DNA from: Bacteroidota bacterium
GTDB lineage: Bacteria; Zhuqueibacterota; JdFR-76; DREG01
Direction of reading: 5' to 3'
Assembly (NCBI GenBank): GCA_030624545.1
Contig: JAUXJX010000131.1
Coordinates: 1 to 6,223, forward strand
Length of the DNA stretch: 6,223 bases
In this document: positions 1-5,559 of the stretch, piece by piece
How positions within the stretch are numbered: the stretch's first letter is position 1
How the letters are laid out: each line of letters opens with the position of its first letter
The notes under the pieces: model-generated
The model's input: only the letters and a program-made list of their open reading frames with translations
Told to the model about the DNA's origin: nothing
Databases searched by the model: none
Made by a program: the position numbers and the translations under genes

Positions 1-2
1 AT

Positions 3-75
3 GGGGCAGTAGCTCAGTCGGGAGAGCGGTACGTTCGCAACGTACAGGTCGAGGGTTCGAATCCCTTCTGCTCCA
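3..75 (+). tRNA. tRNA-Ala, anticodon CGC
   Basis: The 73 bases fold into a complete cloverleaf. The acceptor stem pairs 3-9 with 68-74 and has a single G-U wobble at its third pair, which is the G3:U70 identity element of alanine tRNA. The D stem is GCTC/GAGC. The anticodon stem GTACG/CGTAC encloses the seven-base loop TTCGCAA at 34-40, so the anticodon CGC at 36-38 reads GCG. The T stem closes the loop TTCGAAT, and base 75 (A) is the discriminator. The following bases are CTA, so the 3' CCA is not encoded and must be added by nucleotidyltransferase. The amino acid assignment is supported by both the anticodon and G3:U70. Confidence 0.95.
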
Positions 76-118
76 CTAAAGTCAATTGGTTTGTGGAGTG
101 CGGTTTATGACAATTTGT

Positions 119-394
119 TCGGCTGTGCTAGGCGGGGAGCTAGCGGTGCCCTGAACCTGCAATCCGCTATAGCAGGGTCGAATTCCCACTCGAGGTTTGG
201 ACGTCAAATATGCGATTTCTGGTTGCTGGTGTCGAAAGCTCAAGTCCCTCGCAATGGGACGATGCCCAACTCCGTCAGGACCGGAAGGTAGCAGCGGTAA
301 GCATATAGACCATGTGCCGAGGGAGTGCTTGACTGGAGTCAGCATTCCGGAGATCGGTATTTGCTCGGAGGATCGAAGGTGGGTGCACAGCCGA
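119..394 (+). ncRNA. ffs: Signal recognition particle RNA, large bacterial type with Alu domain
   Basis: This is the RNA scaffold of the signal recognition particle, which binds Ffh and targets nascent membrane proteins to the translocon. Two blocks identify it. The 5' Alu-type block, GGCTGTGCTAG followed by GGGGAG, AGCGGTGCCCTG, CCTGCAATCCGCT and AGCAGGG (121-177), closely matches the start of the B. subtilis scRNA Alu domain. The S-domain core has GTCAGG (274-279), CCGGAAGG with its GGAA tetraloop (281-288) and AGCAGC (290-295), the Ffh-binding hairpin. Bases 119-128 are the exact reverse complement of 385-394, which closes the molecule and sets the ends given here. The true ends may differ by several bases. 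At about 276 nt it is the long form, not the roughly 110-nt 4.5S form. It lies directly upstream of dnaX, as in Bacillus. Confidence 0.93.
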
Positions 395-402
395 CATAGT
401 TT

Positions 403-407
403 AGGAA
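403..407 (+). promoter_or_regulatory. Ribosome binding site of dnaX
   Basis: AGGAA ends 7 bases before the ATG at 415 and lies within the 20 bases between the end of the SRP RNA and dnaX. It supports this start codon. It also shows that the interval has room for a ribosome binding site but not for an intrinsic terminator. Confidence 0.6.
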
Positions 408-414
408 TTATTAC

Positions 415-2127
415 ATGGCATACCGCGTACTAGCACTTAAATGGCGTCCAACCGGATTTTTGGAGGTCGTGGCGCAAGATCATGTGACCCAGACTTTGAA
501 GAATTCGATTTCCGGAAATCGAATTGCGAATGCCTACCTTTTTGCCGGTCCGCGGGGAATCGGCAAAACCACAACCGCCCGCATATTCTCCAAAGCCCTA
601 AATTGTAAGAATGGCCCTACACCAGAACCGTGTGATCAATGTACTAACTGCAAAGAGATTACAGCTGGCCGAAGCCTTGATGTTCTCGAGATCGATGGTG
701 CATCCAACCGTGGTATTGACGAAATTCGCAATCTGCGCGAGAACGTTCGTTATGCACCCAGCTCCTCCAAGTTCAAAATCTACATTGTTGACGAAGTTCA
801 TATGCTCACCACGGAAGCCTTCAATGCATTGCTAAAAACTCTGGAGGAGCCACCGGGTCACGTGAGATTCATTTTTGCAACCACAGAGCCGCACAAATTG
901 CCCGCCACAATTCTGTCTAGATGCCAACGGTTCGATTTTAAGAGAATACCACTTGAGCAGCTCATAGAGCAGTTGAGAATGATTTGTCGTCACGAAAAAA
1001 TTCAGATAGACGATGATTCCTTATTTCTAATTGCTAAAAAAGCAGACGGAAGCATGCGCGACGGGGAAAGCCTTTTGGATCAAATGATCTCTTATTGCGG
1101 CAATGAAATAAAGATTGAAGAGGTATTGGATGCTCTCAGCGTGGTCAGCCAGGACCTCTTGTTTGAGATTACTGACATCATAGAGAGGTCGGATATTCAA
1201 GCTGGCTTGGAGTTCGTTGATCGATTGATTGATTCGGGATATGATGTTACCGAATTCCTCCAGAGTTTGGTAGAGCATTTACGCAACTTACTTTTCGCGA
1301 ACACCGTCGAAGACGGACGTCTGCTGGAAACTTCGGAGAATTACAAACAGCGATTTTTTGAGGTCGGCAAGAAGTTTACCCACGAAGACCTTTTGCGGAT
1401 GATTCAGATTGTCTCGGACGCAGAACTCGCAATCAAGCACAGCCCAAATCCACGCATTAGGCTGGAGATGTGTATTATAAAATTGATCAATTTGGATCGC
1501 TCGGTAACTCTCGATGATATAATCAATCGGCTCTCAAAGCCTGCGGGCCAGCCTGAATTGAGTTCTCAATCTCCTGACAGTTCAAGCAGCCTGTCGCCTT
1601 TGAAAAACGAAAAACCAATGCCAACCGTCGCCGCGGCGGAAACGCAAAAAAAAAATCTAAGTTACGCAAGTCCGGCCAATCCTGATCAAGGCCTTGTCGT
1701 TGAAGAGGAGACTAGCCCTTCTGAATCAGAGAATGTGGAAAGAATTCCCGCCTCCCTCGAACAGTTCAAGAGACGGTGGGAAGAGATTGTTCGGTTCGTT
1801 CAGAGCCGGCGATTATATGTTAGCGTTTTCCTAAAGGAAGGCCAGCCCCTTCGATTTGAAGAAAACACATTGGAAGTGGGCTTTTCAGAAGAAAACGGGT
1901 TTCAAATTGAGGCAATCAGGAGGAATAAGGAAGTTGTCCTGCAGGCGATCCAGGAGATCATGGGCGTTGCTGTAGCTGTGAAATTTGTTAGATCAAGATT
2001 GGACCAGGCCAAACCGGAAGAGGCCGGAAAGAGCGACGAACAACAGAAACCGCAATCCCCAGAGGTTGATCCAATGGTAGAGCGGATCATCAAGATCTTT
2101 GATGGCGAATTGATAACTGGAGGTTAA
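415..2127 (+). CDS. dnaX: DNA polymerase III subunit gamma/tau
   Basis: DnaX is the ATPase of the clamp loader, which places the beta sliding clamp on primed DNA. Its tau form also ties polymerase cores and helicase together. The 570-residue product starts with the family signature (LALKWRP). It has the Walker A loop GPRGIGKTT at 45-53 (Lys51), four zinc-binding cysteines at 64, 73, 76 and 79, the Walker B DEVH at 126-129, the SRC motif at 168-170 and a sensor-2-like GSMRD at 212-216. The collar domain runs to about residue 360. A Ser/Pro/Glu-rich linker (about 370-445) follows, then the tau-specific C-terminal domain (about 448-530). The sensor-2 helix reads GESLLDQ where ALSLLDQ is usual. 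A run of ten adenines in the linker (codons 411-414) is described separately. The ATG at 415 has a ribosome binding site and gives the expected N-terminus. One base separates its stop from ebfC. Confidence 0.97.
   Translation: MAYRVLALKWRPTGFLEVVAQDHVTQTLKNSISGNRIANAYLFAGPRGIGKTTTARIFSKALNCKNGPTPEPCDQCTNCKEITAGRSLDVLEIDGASNRGIDEIRNLRENVRYAPSSSKFKIYIVDEVHMLTTEAFNALLKTLEEPPGHVRFIFATTEPHKLPATILSRCQRFDFKRIPLEQLIEQLRMICRHEKIQIDDDSLFLIAKKADGSMRDGESLLDQMISYCGNEIKIEEVLDALSVVSQDLLFEITDIIERSDIQAGLEFVDRLIDSGYDVTEFLQSLVEHLRNLLFANTVEDGRLLETSENYKQRFFEVGKKFTHEDLLRMIQIVSDAELAIKHSPNPRIRLEMCIIKLINLDRSVTLDDIINRLSKPAGQPELSSQSPDSSSSLSPLKNEKPMPTVAAAETQKKNLSYASPANPDQGLVVEEETSPSESENVERIPASLEQFKRRWEEIVRFVQSRRLYVSVFLKEGQPLRFEENTLEVGFSEENGFQIEAIRRNKEVVLQAIQEIMGVAVAVKFVRSRLDQAKPEEAGKSDEQQKPQSPEVDPMVERIIKIFDGELITGG
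1646..1655 (+). promoter_or_regulatory. Probable slippage/frameshift site in dnaX (A10 run)
   Basis: Ten consecutive adenines span codons Q411-N414. They contain the heptamer A_AAA_AAA in the phase needed for -1 ribosomal frameshifting, and they are long enough for RNA polymerase slippage. Losing one A gives an immediate TAA (1658-1660) and a 414-residue product. Gaining one A, or a -1 shift, gives TGA at 1683-1685 and a product of about 423 residues. Both products keep the ATPase and collar domains and lose the tau domain, which is the layout of gamma in E. coli and Thermus. A ten-base GC palindrome (1629-1638) lies 7 bases upstream. I see no strong downstream hairpin, so transcript slippage of the Thermus kind looks more likely than an E. 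coli-type signal. The function is inferred. Confidence 0.6.
2119..2123 (+). promoter_or_regulatory. Ribosome binding site of ebfC inside the end of dnaX
   Basis: GGAGG lies 5 bases before the ebfC ATG (2129) and within the last sense codons of dnaX. It fixes the ebfC start and suggests that ebfC is translated from the same mRNA as dnaX. Confidence 0.75.
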
Positions 2128-2128
2128 G

Positions 2129-2467
2129 ATGTCCAAGCCTAACTTGGGGGCTCTTATGGGTCAGTTTCAAAAAGTCCAGGAAAAGCTTGCAAAAGCGCAG
2201 GAAGAATTGGCGAGTATTGAAGTCGAAGGTTCTTCCGGCGGTGGAATGGTAACTGTTTTGGCAAATGCCAAGCAAGAAATTCTCAGGATAAAAATAGAGC
2301 AAGAAATTGTAAATTCCGAAGAAATCGACATGCTGGAAGACTTGATTGTTGCCGCCGTCAATCATGCATTGGAGAAGGCACAGCAGGCCGCAAGCGAACA
2401 CATGCAGCAAGCCGCCGGAGGGCTGCTGCCTAATTTACCCGGCGGGTTCAAGATACCCGGATTGTGA
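2129..2467 (+). CDS. ebfC: YbaB/EbfC family nucleoid-associated protein
   Basis: The 112-residue product belongs to the YbaB/EbfC family of small dimeric DNA-binding proteins (YaaK in B. subtilis). These bind and bridge DNA and are thought to affect nucleoid structure and expression. It opens with a long charged helix (about 8-30, QFQKVQEKLAKAQEELAS). The central sheet carries the conserved GGGMVTV stretch (37-43) and the segment ILRIKIEQEIV (51-61). A second helix ends in LEDLIVAAVNHALEKAQ (69-85). A Gly/Pro-rich tail ending IPGL is typical. Length matches the family. It sits between dnaX and recR, a very widely conserved arrangement. The ATG is set by a strong ribosome binding site. Its TGA stop overlaps a possible GTG start of recR. 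Confidence 0.95.
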   Translation: MSKPNLGALMGQFQKVQEKLAKAQEELASIEVEGSSGGGMVTVLANAKQEILRIKIEQEIVNSEEIDMLEDLIVAAVNHALEKAQQAASEHMQQAAGGLLPNLPGGFKIPGL

Positions 2468-2475
2468 GCATAAAA

Positions 2476-3072
2476 ATGTATTACTCTTCACAATCTTTGG
2501 AAAGGCTAATCAGTGAACTCACCAGGCTGCCAGGCATTGGCAGAAAAACTGCTCAGAGATTGGCCTTTTTCATTCTCAAGCAGTCTGATGAAGACGTGGA
2601 AAGGATGGCCCAGGCCATAGTTGAGGTAAAAAAAAACACACGATATTGCTCACAGTGCTTTAATCTAACGGAAACAGATCCATGTCCAATCTGCCAGGAC
2701 AATAAAAGGGATTACACCGTACTCTGCGTTGTTGAGGAAGCTCACGACGTTCTCGCAGTAGAAAGACTTGGGCAATACAATGGGAAGTATCACGTCTTAG
2801 GTGGAGTGCTCTCGCCTCTGGACAATTCCGGTCCTGAGGATCTCACCATTCAAGGATTAGTGGCTCGGTGCAAGGATGGTGTGAAGGAAGTTATCGTAGC
2901 CACAAATCCCAGCATGGAAGGTGAAGCAACCGCAATATATCTCTCCAAACTGCTAAAACCGCTGGGCCCGAAGATTACTAGAATCGCCAGAGGCATTCCG
3001 TCTGGCAGTGACTTGGAATTTGTTGACGAGGTTACTTTATTACGCGCATTTGAAGGAAGAAGTGACCTTTGA
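2476..3072 (+). CDS. recR: Recombination mediator protein RecR
   Basis: RecR acts with RecF/RecO to load RecA onto SSB-coated gapped DNA. Counting from the ATG at 2476, the 198-residue product has a helix-hairpin-helix (LPGIGRKTAQRLA, 18-30) and a four-cysteine zinc site (Cys58, 61, 70, 73). A Toprim domain follows, with VVEEAHDV (85-92), YHVLGG (105-110), NPSMEGEATA (144-153) and ARGIPSG (171-177). I chose the ATG because it aligns with the usual RecR N-terminus and gives the same length as I recall for B. subtilis RecR (198). A GTG at 2464 would add four residues and overlap the ebfC stop (GTGA). Neither start has a clear ribosome binding site, so translation probably depends on coupling to ebfC. 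A run of nine adenines (2628-2636) lies just before the zinc site. Confidence 0.95.
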   Translation: MYYSSQSLERLISELTRLPGIGRKTAQRLAFFILKQSDEDVERMAQAIVEVKKNTRYCSQCFNLTETDPCPICQDNKRDYTVLCVVEEAHDVLAVERLGQYNGKYHVLGGVLSPLDNSGPEDLTIQGLVARCKDGVKEVIVATNPSMEGEATAIYLSKLLKPLGPKITRIARGIPSGSDLEFVDEVTLLRAFEGRSDL

Positions 3073-3073
3073 A

Positions 3074-3102
3074 TTGATTTTTGCCCATTTCGGGTGTACA
3101 TT
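3074..3102 (+). promoter_or_regulatory. Possible sigma-70-type promoter before pgsA
   Basis: TTGATT (3074-3079) and TACATT (3097-3102) are separated by 17 bases, each matching 4 of 6 consensus positions. They lie in the 94-base recR-pgsA gap, the longest break between protein-coding genes in the window, where a new transcript could begin. The match is weak and could be chance. Confidence 0.25.
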
Positions 3103-3151
3103 AGCACATATAAGGATTTTGATCCGATCGGTTCCGTTCAGAATCCACTCT

Positions 3152-3157
3152 GGGAGG
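3152..3157 (+). promoter_or_regulatory. Ribosome binding site of pgsA
   Basis: GGGAGG lies 9 bases before the ATG at 3167. It is one of the strongest sites in the window and decides the pgsA start. It also fits the idea that pgsA heads its own translational block, since pgpA and cinA downstream have no such site. Confidence 0.75.
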
Positions 3158-3166
3158 TAGTCGCCA

Positions 3167-3787
3167 ATGACTCTACCAAATCAGCTTTCTACTCTACGGA
3201 TTATTCTTACGCCCCTCTTCGTGGTAGCGTTTTGTATCGAGAATATCAACGCGACTTATTTGGCCTTCATTATATTTGTAATTGCCTCCTTGACCGATTA
3301 TTATGATGGAATTTTGGCGAGACGATATGGTAAAACGTCTAGCTGGGGCCGCTTTTTGGATCCACTGGCGGATAAGATATTGGTTTCTGCTGTGCTGATC
3401 ACCTTTGCAGTATTCGGATTTGTAAAATTCTGGATGGTCTTAACAATCGTTTTACGCGACGCCGTAATAACCGGGCTGCGCGGTTACGCAATGTTCAAGG
3501 GCAAACCAATCATCACGTCTTATATGGCTAAGGCGAAAACATTTTCGCAGATGACCATAATATACATCATCTTTGTGTATATATTATTGAAGAAGACCTT
3601 TGCCGTTCAAAATCTCACAAATCCAGTGTTGGATAAAGTCGATTTATGGAATCTTATTCACATGAGCATGCTTTTCGTGACTATTCTCACTGTTATCTCG
3701 GGGATCAAATATCTGGTCGAAAATCGCAGCCATATGAAAAGTATGATCCGTGATTTCTACCGCGCGTTCGTACCATCCGATTTGTAG
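3167..3787 (+). CDS. pgsA: CDP-diacylglycerol--glycerol-3-phosphate 3-phosphatidyltransferase
   Basis: PgsA is a membrane enzyme that joins CDP-diacylglycerol and glycerol 3-phosphate to form phosphatidylglycerol phosphate, the committed step to phosphatidylglycerol and cardiolipin. The 206-residue product carries the complete CDP-alcohol phosphatidyltransferase motif: Asp44, Asp47, Gly48, Ala51, Arg52, Gly61, Asp65 and Asp69. The four aspartates bind the metal ions and catalyse. The N-terminal MTLPNQLSTLRI resembles the usual PgsA start. Hydrophobic stretches at about 11-24, 30-43, 74-95, 127-145 and 163-182 fit a multi-pass membrane protein. The next gene encodes the phosphatase for its product, which favours PgsA over other members of this superfamily. 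The TAG stop is followed, in the same frame, by one codon and the pgpA ATG. Confidence 0.93.
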   Translation: MTLPNQLSTLRIILTPLFVVAFCIENINATYLAFIIFVIASLTDYYDGILARRYGKTSSWGRFLDPLADKILVSAVLITFAVFGFVKFWMVLTIVLRDAVITGLRGYAMFKGKPIITSYMAKAKTFSQMTIIYIIFVYILLKKTFAVQNLTNPVLDKVDLWNLIHMSMLFVTILTVISGIKYLVENRSHMKSMIRDFYRAFVPSDL

Positions 3788-3790
3788 TTC

Positions 3791-4240
3791 ATGTCGCGGC
3801 TTCAGTACTTATTAGCTACTGGACTCTACACCGGCTTCTCCCCAATTGCTCCTGGCACCGCTGGAAGTCTCCTTGTTCTTATTATTAGCTGGTTTCTACT
3901 ACCGGTCCATTTGATCATTCATCTGCTGGCTGTTTTGCTGATATTTGCCATCGGGGTGTGGTCATCGAGTTTTGTGGCGTCAGATAGAGGGCATGATCCC
4001 TCCATTGTTGTCATCGATGAAATTGCAGGAATGCTGATAGCCCTGATCGCATGCCCTTTAAACTTAAAAGCCTTTTTGGTCGCCTTCGTAGCGTTCAGGC
4101 TGTACGATATTCTTAAGCCTTTCCCTGCGAACGCGGCAGAGCGATTGCCTTCCGGCTGGGGTATCATGATTGACGATGTCGTTGCGGGGATCTATGCATT
4201 CTTAACCGTACAGATTCTGCTAATAGTCAATCTATTATGA
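3791..4240 (+). CDS. pgpA: Phosphatidylglycerophosphatase A
   Basis: PgpA removes the phosphate from phosphatidylglycerol phosphate to give phosphatidylglycerol, the step after PgsA. The 149-residue product shows the family motifs: GFSPIAPGTAGSL (15-27), DPSIVVIDEIAGM (69-81), FRLYDILKPFPA (102-113) and GIMIDDVVAGIYA (124-136). The acidic residues Asp69, Asp76, Glu77, Asp128 and Asp129 are the likely metal and catalytic positions. Hydrophobic segments near 25-57, 80-103 and 130-148 fit an inner-membrane protein. It begins 3 bases after the pgsA stop and has no visible ribosome binding site, so it is probably translated by coupling. Its TGA stop overlaps the cinA ATG (ATGA). The pairing of pgsA and pgpA strengthens both calls. 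Confidence 0.93.
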   Translation: MSRLQYLLATGLYTGFSPIAPGTAGSLLVLIISWFLLPVHLIIHLLAVLLIFAIGVWSSSFVASDRGHDPSIVVIDEIAGMLIALIACPLNLKAFLVAFVAFRLYDILKPFPANAAERLPSGWGIMIDDVVAGIYAFLTVQILLIVNLL

Positions 4241-4725
4241 TCGCCGAAATCGTCTCCGTCGGGAACGAGCTGCTTGACGGCACAAAACAGAATACCAATG
4301 CGATTTGGCTGGCGGATCGGCTGCTCAAAGCCGGCATTCAGATCAAGTGGATAACATCAGTTGGCGATGAAGCGGATTCAATTCAAGCGGCAATATCACA
4401 GGCCATGGCGCGCGCAAGAATTGTTCTGGTAACAGGCGGCCTTGGCCCGACACCCGATGACGTGACCAAAGAAAGCTTGGCCAATCTGTTTGGCTGTCGA
4501 CTGGCGGAAAATGCCGGCATCAAGGATCATATCTTGAATCTGTTTGCTCAACGCGGCATACCAATGCCTAAGGTCAATTTAAAGCAGGCAATGGTTCCTG
4601 AAGGCGCAAAGATTCTCCATAATAAGATTGGGACGGCCCCGGGGTTTCATTTCACGCGCGGCGATTCTCATTGTTTTGTTATGCCCGGAGTTCCAGCCGA
4701 AATGCGCAGGATGACCGAGAACTAG
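4237..4725 (+). CDS. cinA: CinA N-terminal part up to the amber stop
   Basis: If TAG is read as stop, translation gives 162 residues covering most of the MoCF-like domain. Visible motifs are EIVSVGNELLDG (4-15), NTNAIWLADRL (19-29), VTGGLGPTPDDVTKE (65-79), NKIGTAPGF (129-137) and MPGVPAEM (149-156). These contain the nucleotide-binding loop and the conserved acidic pair of this fold. Intact CinA continues for over 250 residues, so this is a truncated fragment. The ATG overlaps the pgpA stop and has no separate ribosome binding site. The fragment might keep some activity of the first domain, but that is a guess. Confidence 0.6.
   Translation: MIAEIVSVGNELLDGTKQNTNAIWLADRLLKAGIQIKWITSVGDEADSIQAAISQAMARARIVLVTGGLGPTPDDVTKESLANLFGCRLAENAGIKDHILNLFAQRGIPMPKVNLKQAMVPEGAKILHNKIGTAPGFHFTRGDSHCFVMPGVPAEMRRMTEN
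4723..4725 (+). other. In-frame amber codon within cinA
   Basis: TAG lies between AAC and GTT at codon 163, with conserved CinA sequence on both sides in the same frame. A change from CAG (Gln), AAG (Lys) or GAG (Glu) would need one substitution. The only tRNA in the window is alanine CGC, so nothing here supplies an amber suppressor. Confidence 0.85.
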
Positions 4726-4836
4726 GTTCTGCCAATTCTTGAAAAGCGCTTTGGCGGGTACAAGGAAGACATCATTTATGAAACGGCCCGCACCACCGGC
4801 ATTTTTGAATCAAGCCTTTCTGAAAAGCTTTCTCCT

Positions 4837-5490
4837 TTGGAGGATATTACAGAAAATGCAGAACTTGCATTCCTACCTCATCTTTATGGTGTGGATCTAA
4901 GAATAAAGGTTGTAGGCTCTGACAAGCATGACGCCAGGACCTGTCTGCAAAATGCCATTGAGACAATATCAGACAGGATTTCGTCTCACATCTACGAGAT
5001 TGGAGATCGTTCCCTGGAAAAAGTCGTGGCGGACTTATTGATTGAAAAGCAGAAAACTGTGGCCGTGGCAGAATCGTGTACCGGGGGATTGCTTGCCAGC
5101 CTCTTGACCAACATTTCCGGCAGCTCAGCCTACTTTCTGGGGGGCGTGGTCGCTTACGACAATTCCGTGAAGACGCATTTACTTGGGGTGAAGGCATCTA
5201 CTCTTGAGAACTACGGAGCAGTAAGTGAGGAATCGGCGCGAGAGATGGCTGTCGGTGTAAAGAATCTCACCGGGGCAGACCTGTCAGTAGCGACCACCGG
5301 TATAGCAGGTCCCACTGGAGGAACCGAAGAAAAGCCGGTTGGGCTGATTTATGTTGCGATAGCATCTTCTCGGGAAATCCTGGTCAAGAAATTCATTTTC
5401 CATAGAGAGCGCATAATCAACAAATCAAGGTTTACTTATGCCGCGCTGAACCTGCTTCGCCAACTCTTGTTGGCCGAAAGTCCGGCATAA
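4837..5490 (+). CDS. cinA: CinA C-terminal part (nicotinamide-nucleotide amidohydrolase domain)
   Basis: This part of the cinA frame lies after the amber stop and holds the intact PncC/CinA-C domain, which deamidates NMN to nicotinate mononucleotide. In full-length numbering it shows VAESCTGGLLA (277-287), GSSAYFLGGVVAYDN (295-309), GAVSEE (327-332) and TGIAGPTGG (354-362), including the conserved Ser and Cys of the active-site region. The start is uncertain. The first possible codon is TTG at 4837, with no convincing ribosome binding site. A GTG at 5026 falls at the edge of the amidohydrolase domain and would give a stand-alone PncC-like protein of about 154 residues, the size of free-standing PncC enzymes. 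No in-frame ATG precedes the domain. It may be expressed only by readthrough or restart, or not at all. Confidence 0.5.
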   Translation: MEDITENAELAFLPHLYGVDLRIKVVGSDKHDARTCLQNAIETISDRISSHIYEIGDRSLEKVVADLLIEKQKTVAVAESCTGGLLASLLTNISGSSAYFLGGVVAYDNSVKTHLLGVKASTLENYGAVSEESAREMAVGVKNLTGADLSVATTGIAGPTGGTEEKPVGLIYVAIASSREILVKKFIFHRERIINKSRFTYAALNLLRQLLLAESPA

Positions 5491-5559
5491 TTTCAATCCC
5501 AATTTGGTCTTGATATTCTTTGCATTTTAGGGAATTAGACGCTATTTTAATGGTTCGTA

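Larger units (their letters stand above)
4237..5490 (+). pseudogene. cinA: cinA interrupted by one in-frame amber codon
   Basis: Read through a single TAG at codon 163, this frame gives a 417-position protein, the normal length of two-domain CinA. The N-terminal part is the MoCF-like domain, associated with ADP-ribose pyrophosphatase activity. A middle linker domain follows. The C-terminal part is the nicotinamide-nucleotide amidohydrolase (PncC) domain, which recycles NMN. Homology continues unbroken across the TAG (MPGVPAEMRRMTEN, then VLPILEKRFGG), with no frame change and no missing segment. The rest shows no other stop and no decay in its motifs. This points to a recent point mutation (for example CAG to TAG), a sequencing or assembly error, or readthrough. 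The start overlaps the pgpA stop (ATGA). Linkage to recA two genes downstream is the classical cinA setting. Whether it is truly non-functional is undecided. Confidence 0.85.

Noticed and set aside
82..433. Short reading frames on both strands over the first 430 bases
   Set aside because: They overlap the SRP RNA, have no recognisable protein motif and no good start signals.
1674..1693. GGCC/GGCC hairpin downstream of the dnaX A run as a frameshift stimulator
   Set aside because: It has four pairs with a 12-base loop, and the adjoining bases do not pair. It is too weak to call.
3083..3094. CCC-ATTTC-GGG as a terminator after recR
   Set aside because: The stem is only about 3-4 pairs and no T run follows, so it does not qualify as an intrinsic terminator.
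4723..4725. Pyrrolysine insertion at the cinA TAG
   Set aside because: CinA is not a known pyrrolysine protein and nothing in the window suggests the pathway. A point mutation or sequence error is simpler.
5473..5486. GCCG/CGGC hairpin at the end of cinA
   Set aside because: It has four pairs with a six-base loop inside the coding sequence and no T run after it.
5504..5548. Promoter between cinA and thpR
   Set aside because: TTGGTC and TTGATA occur, but no -10-like hexamer lies at a suitable distance from either.
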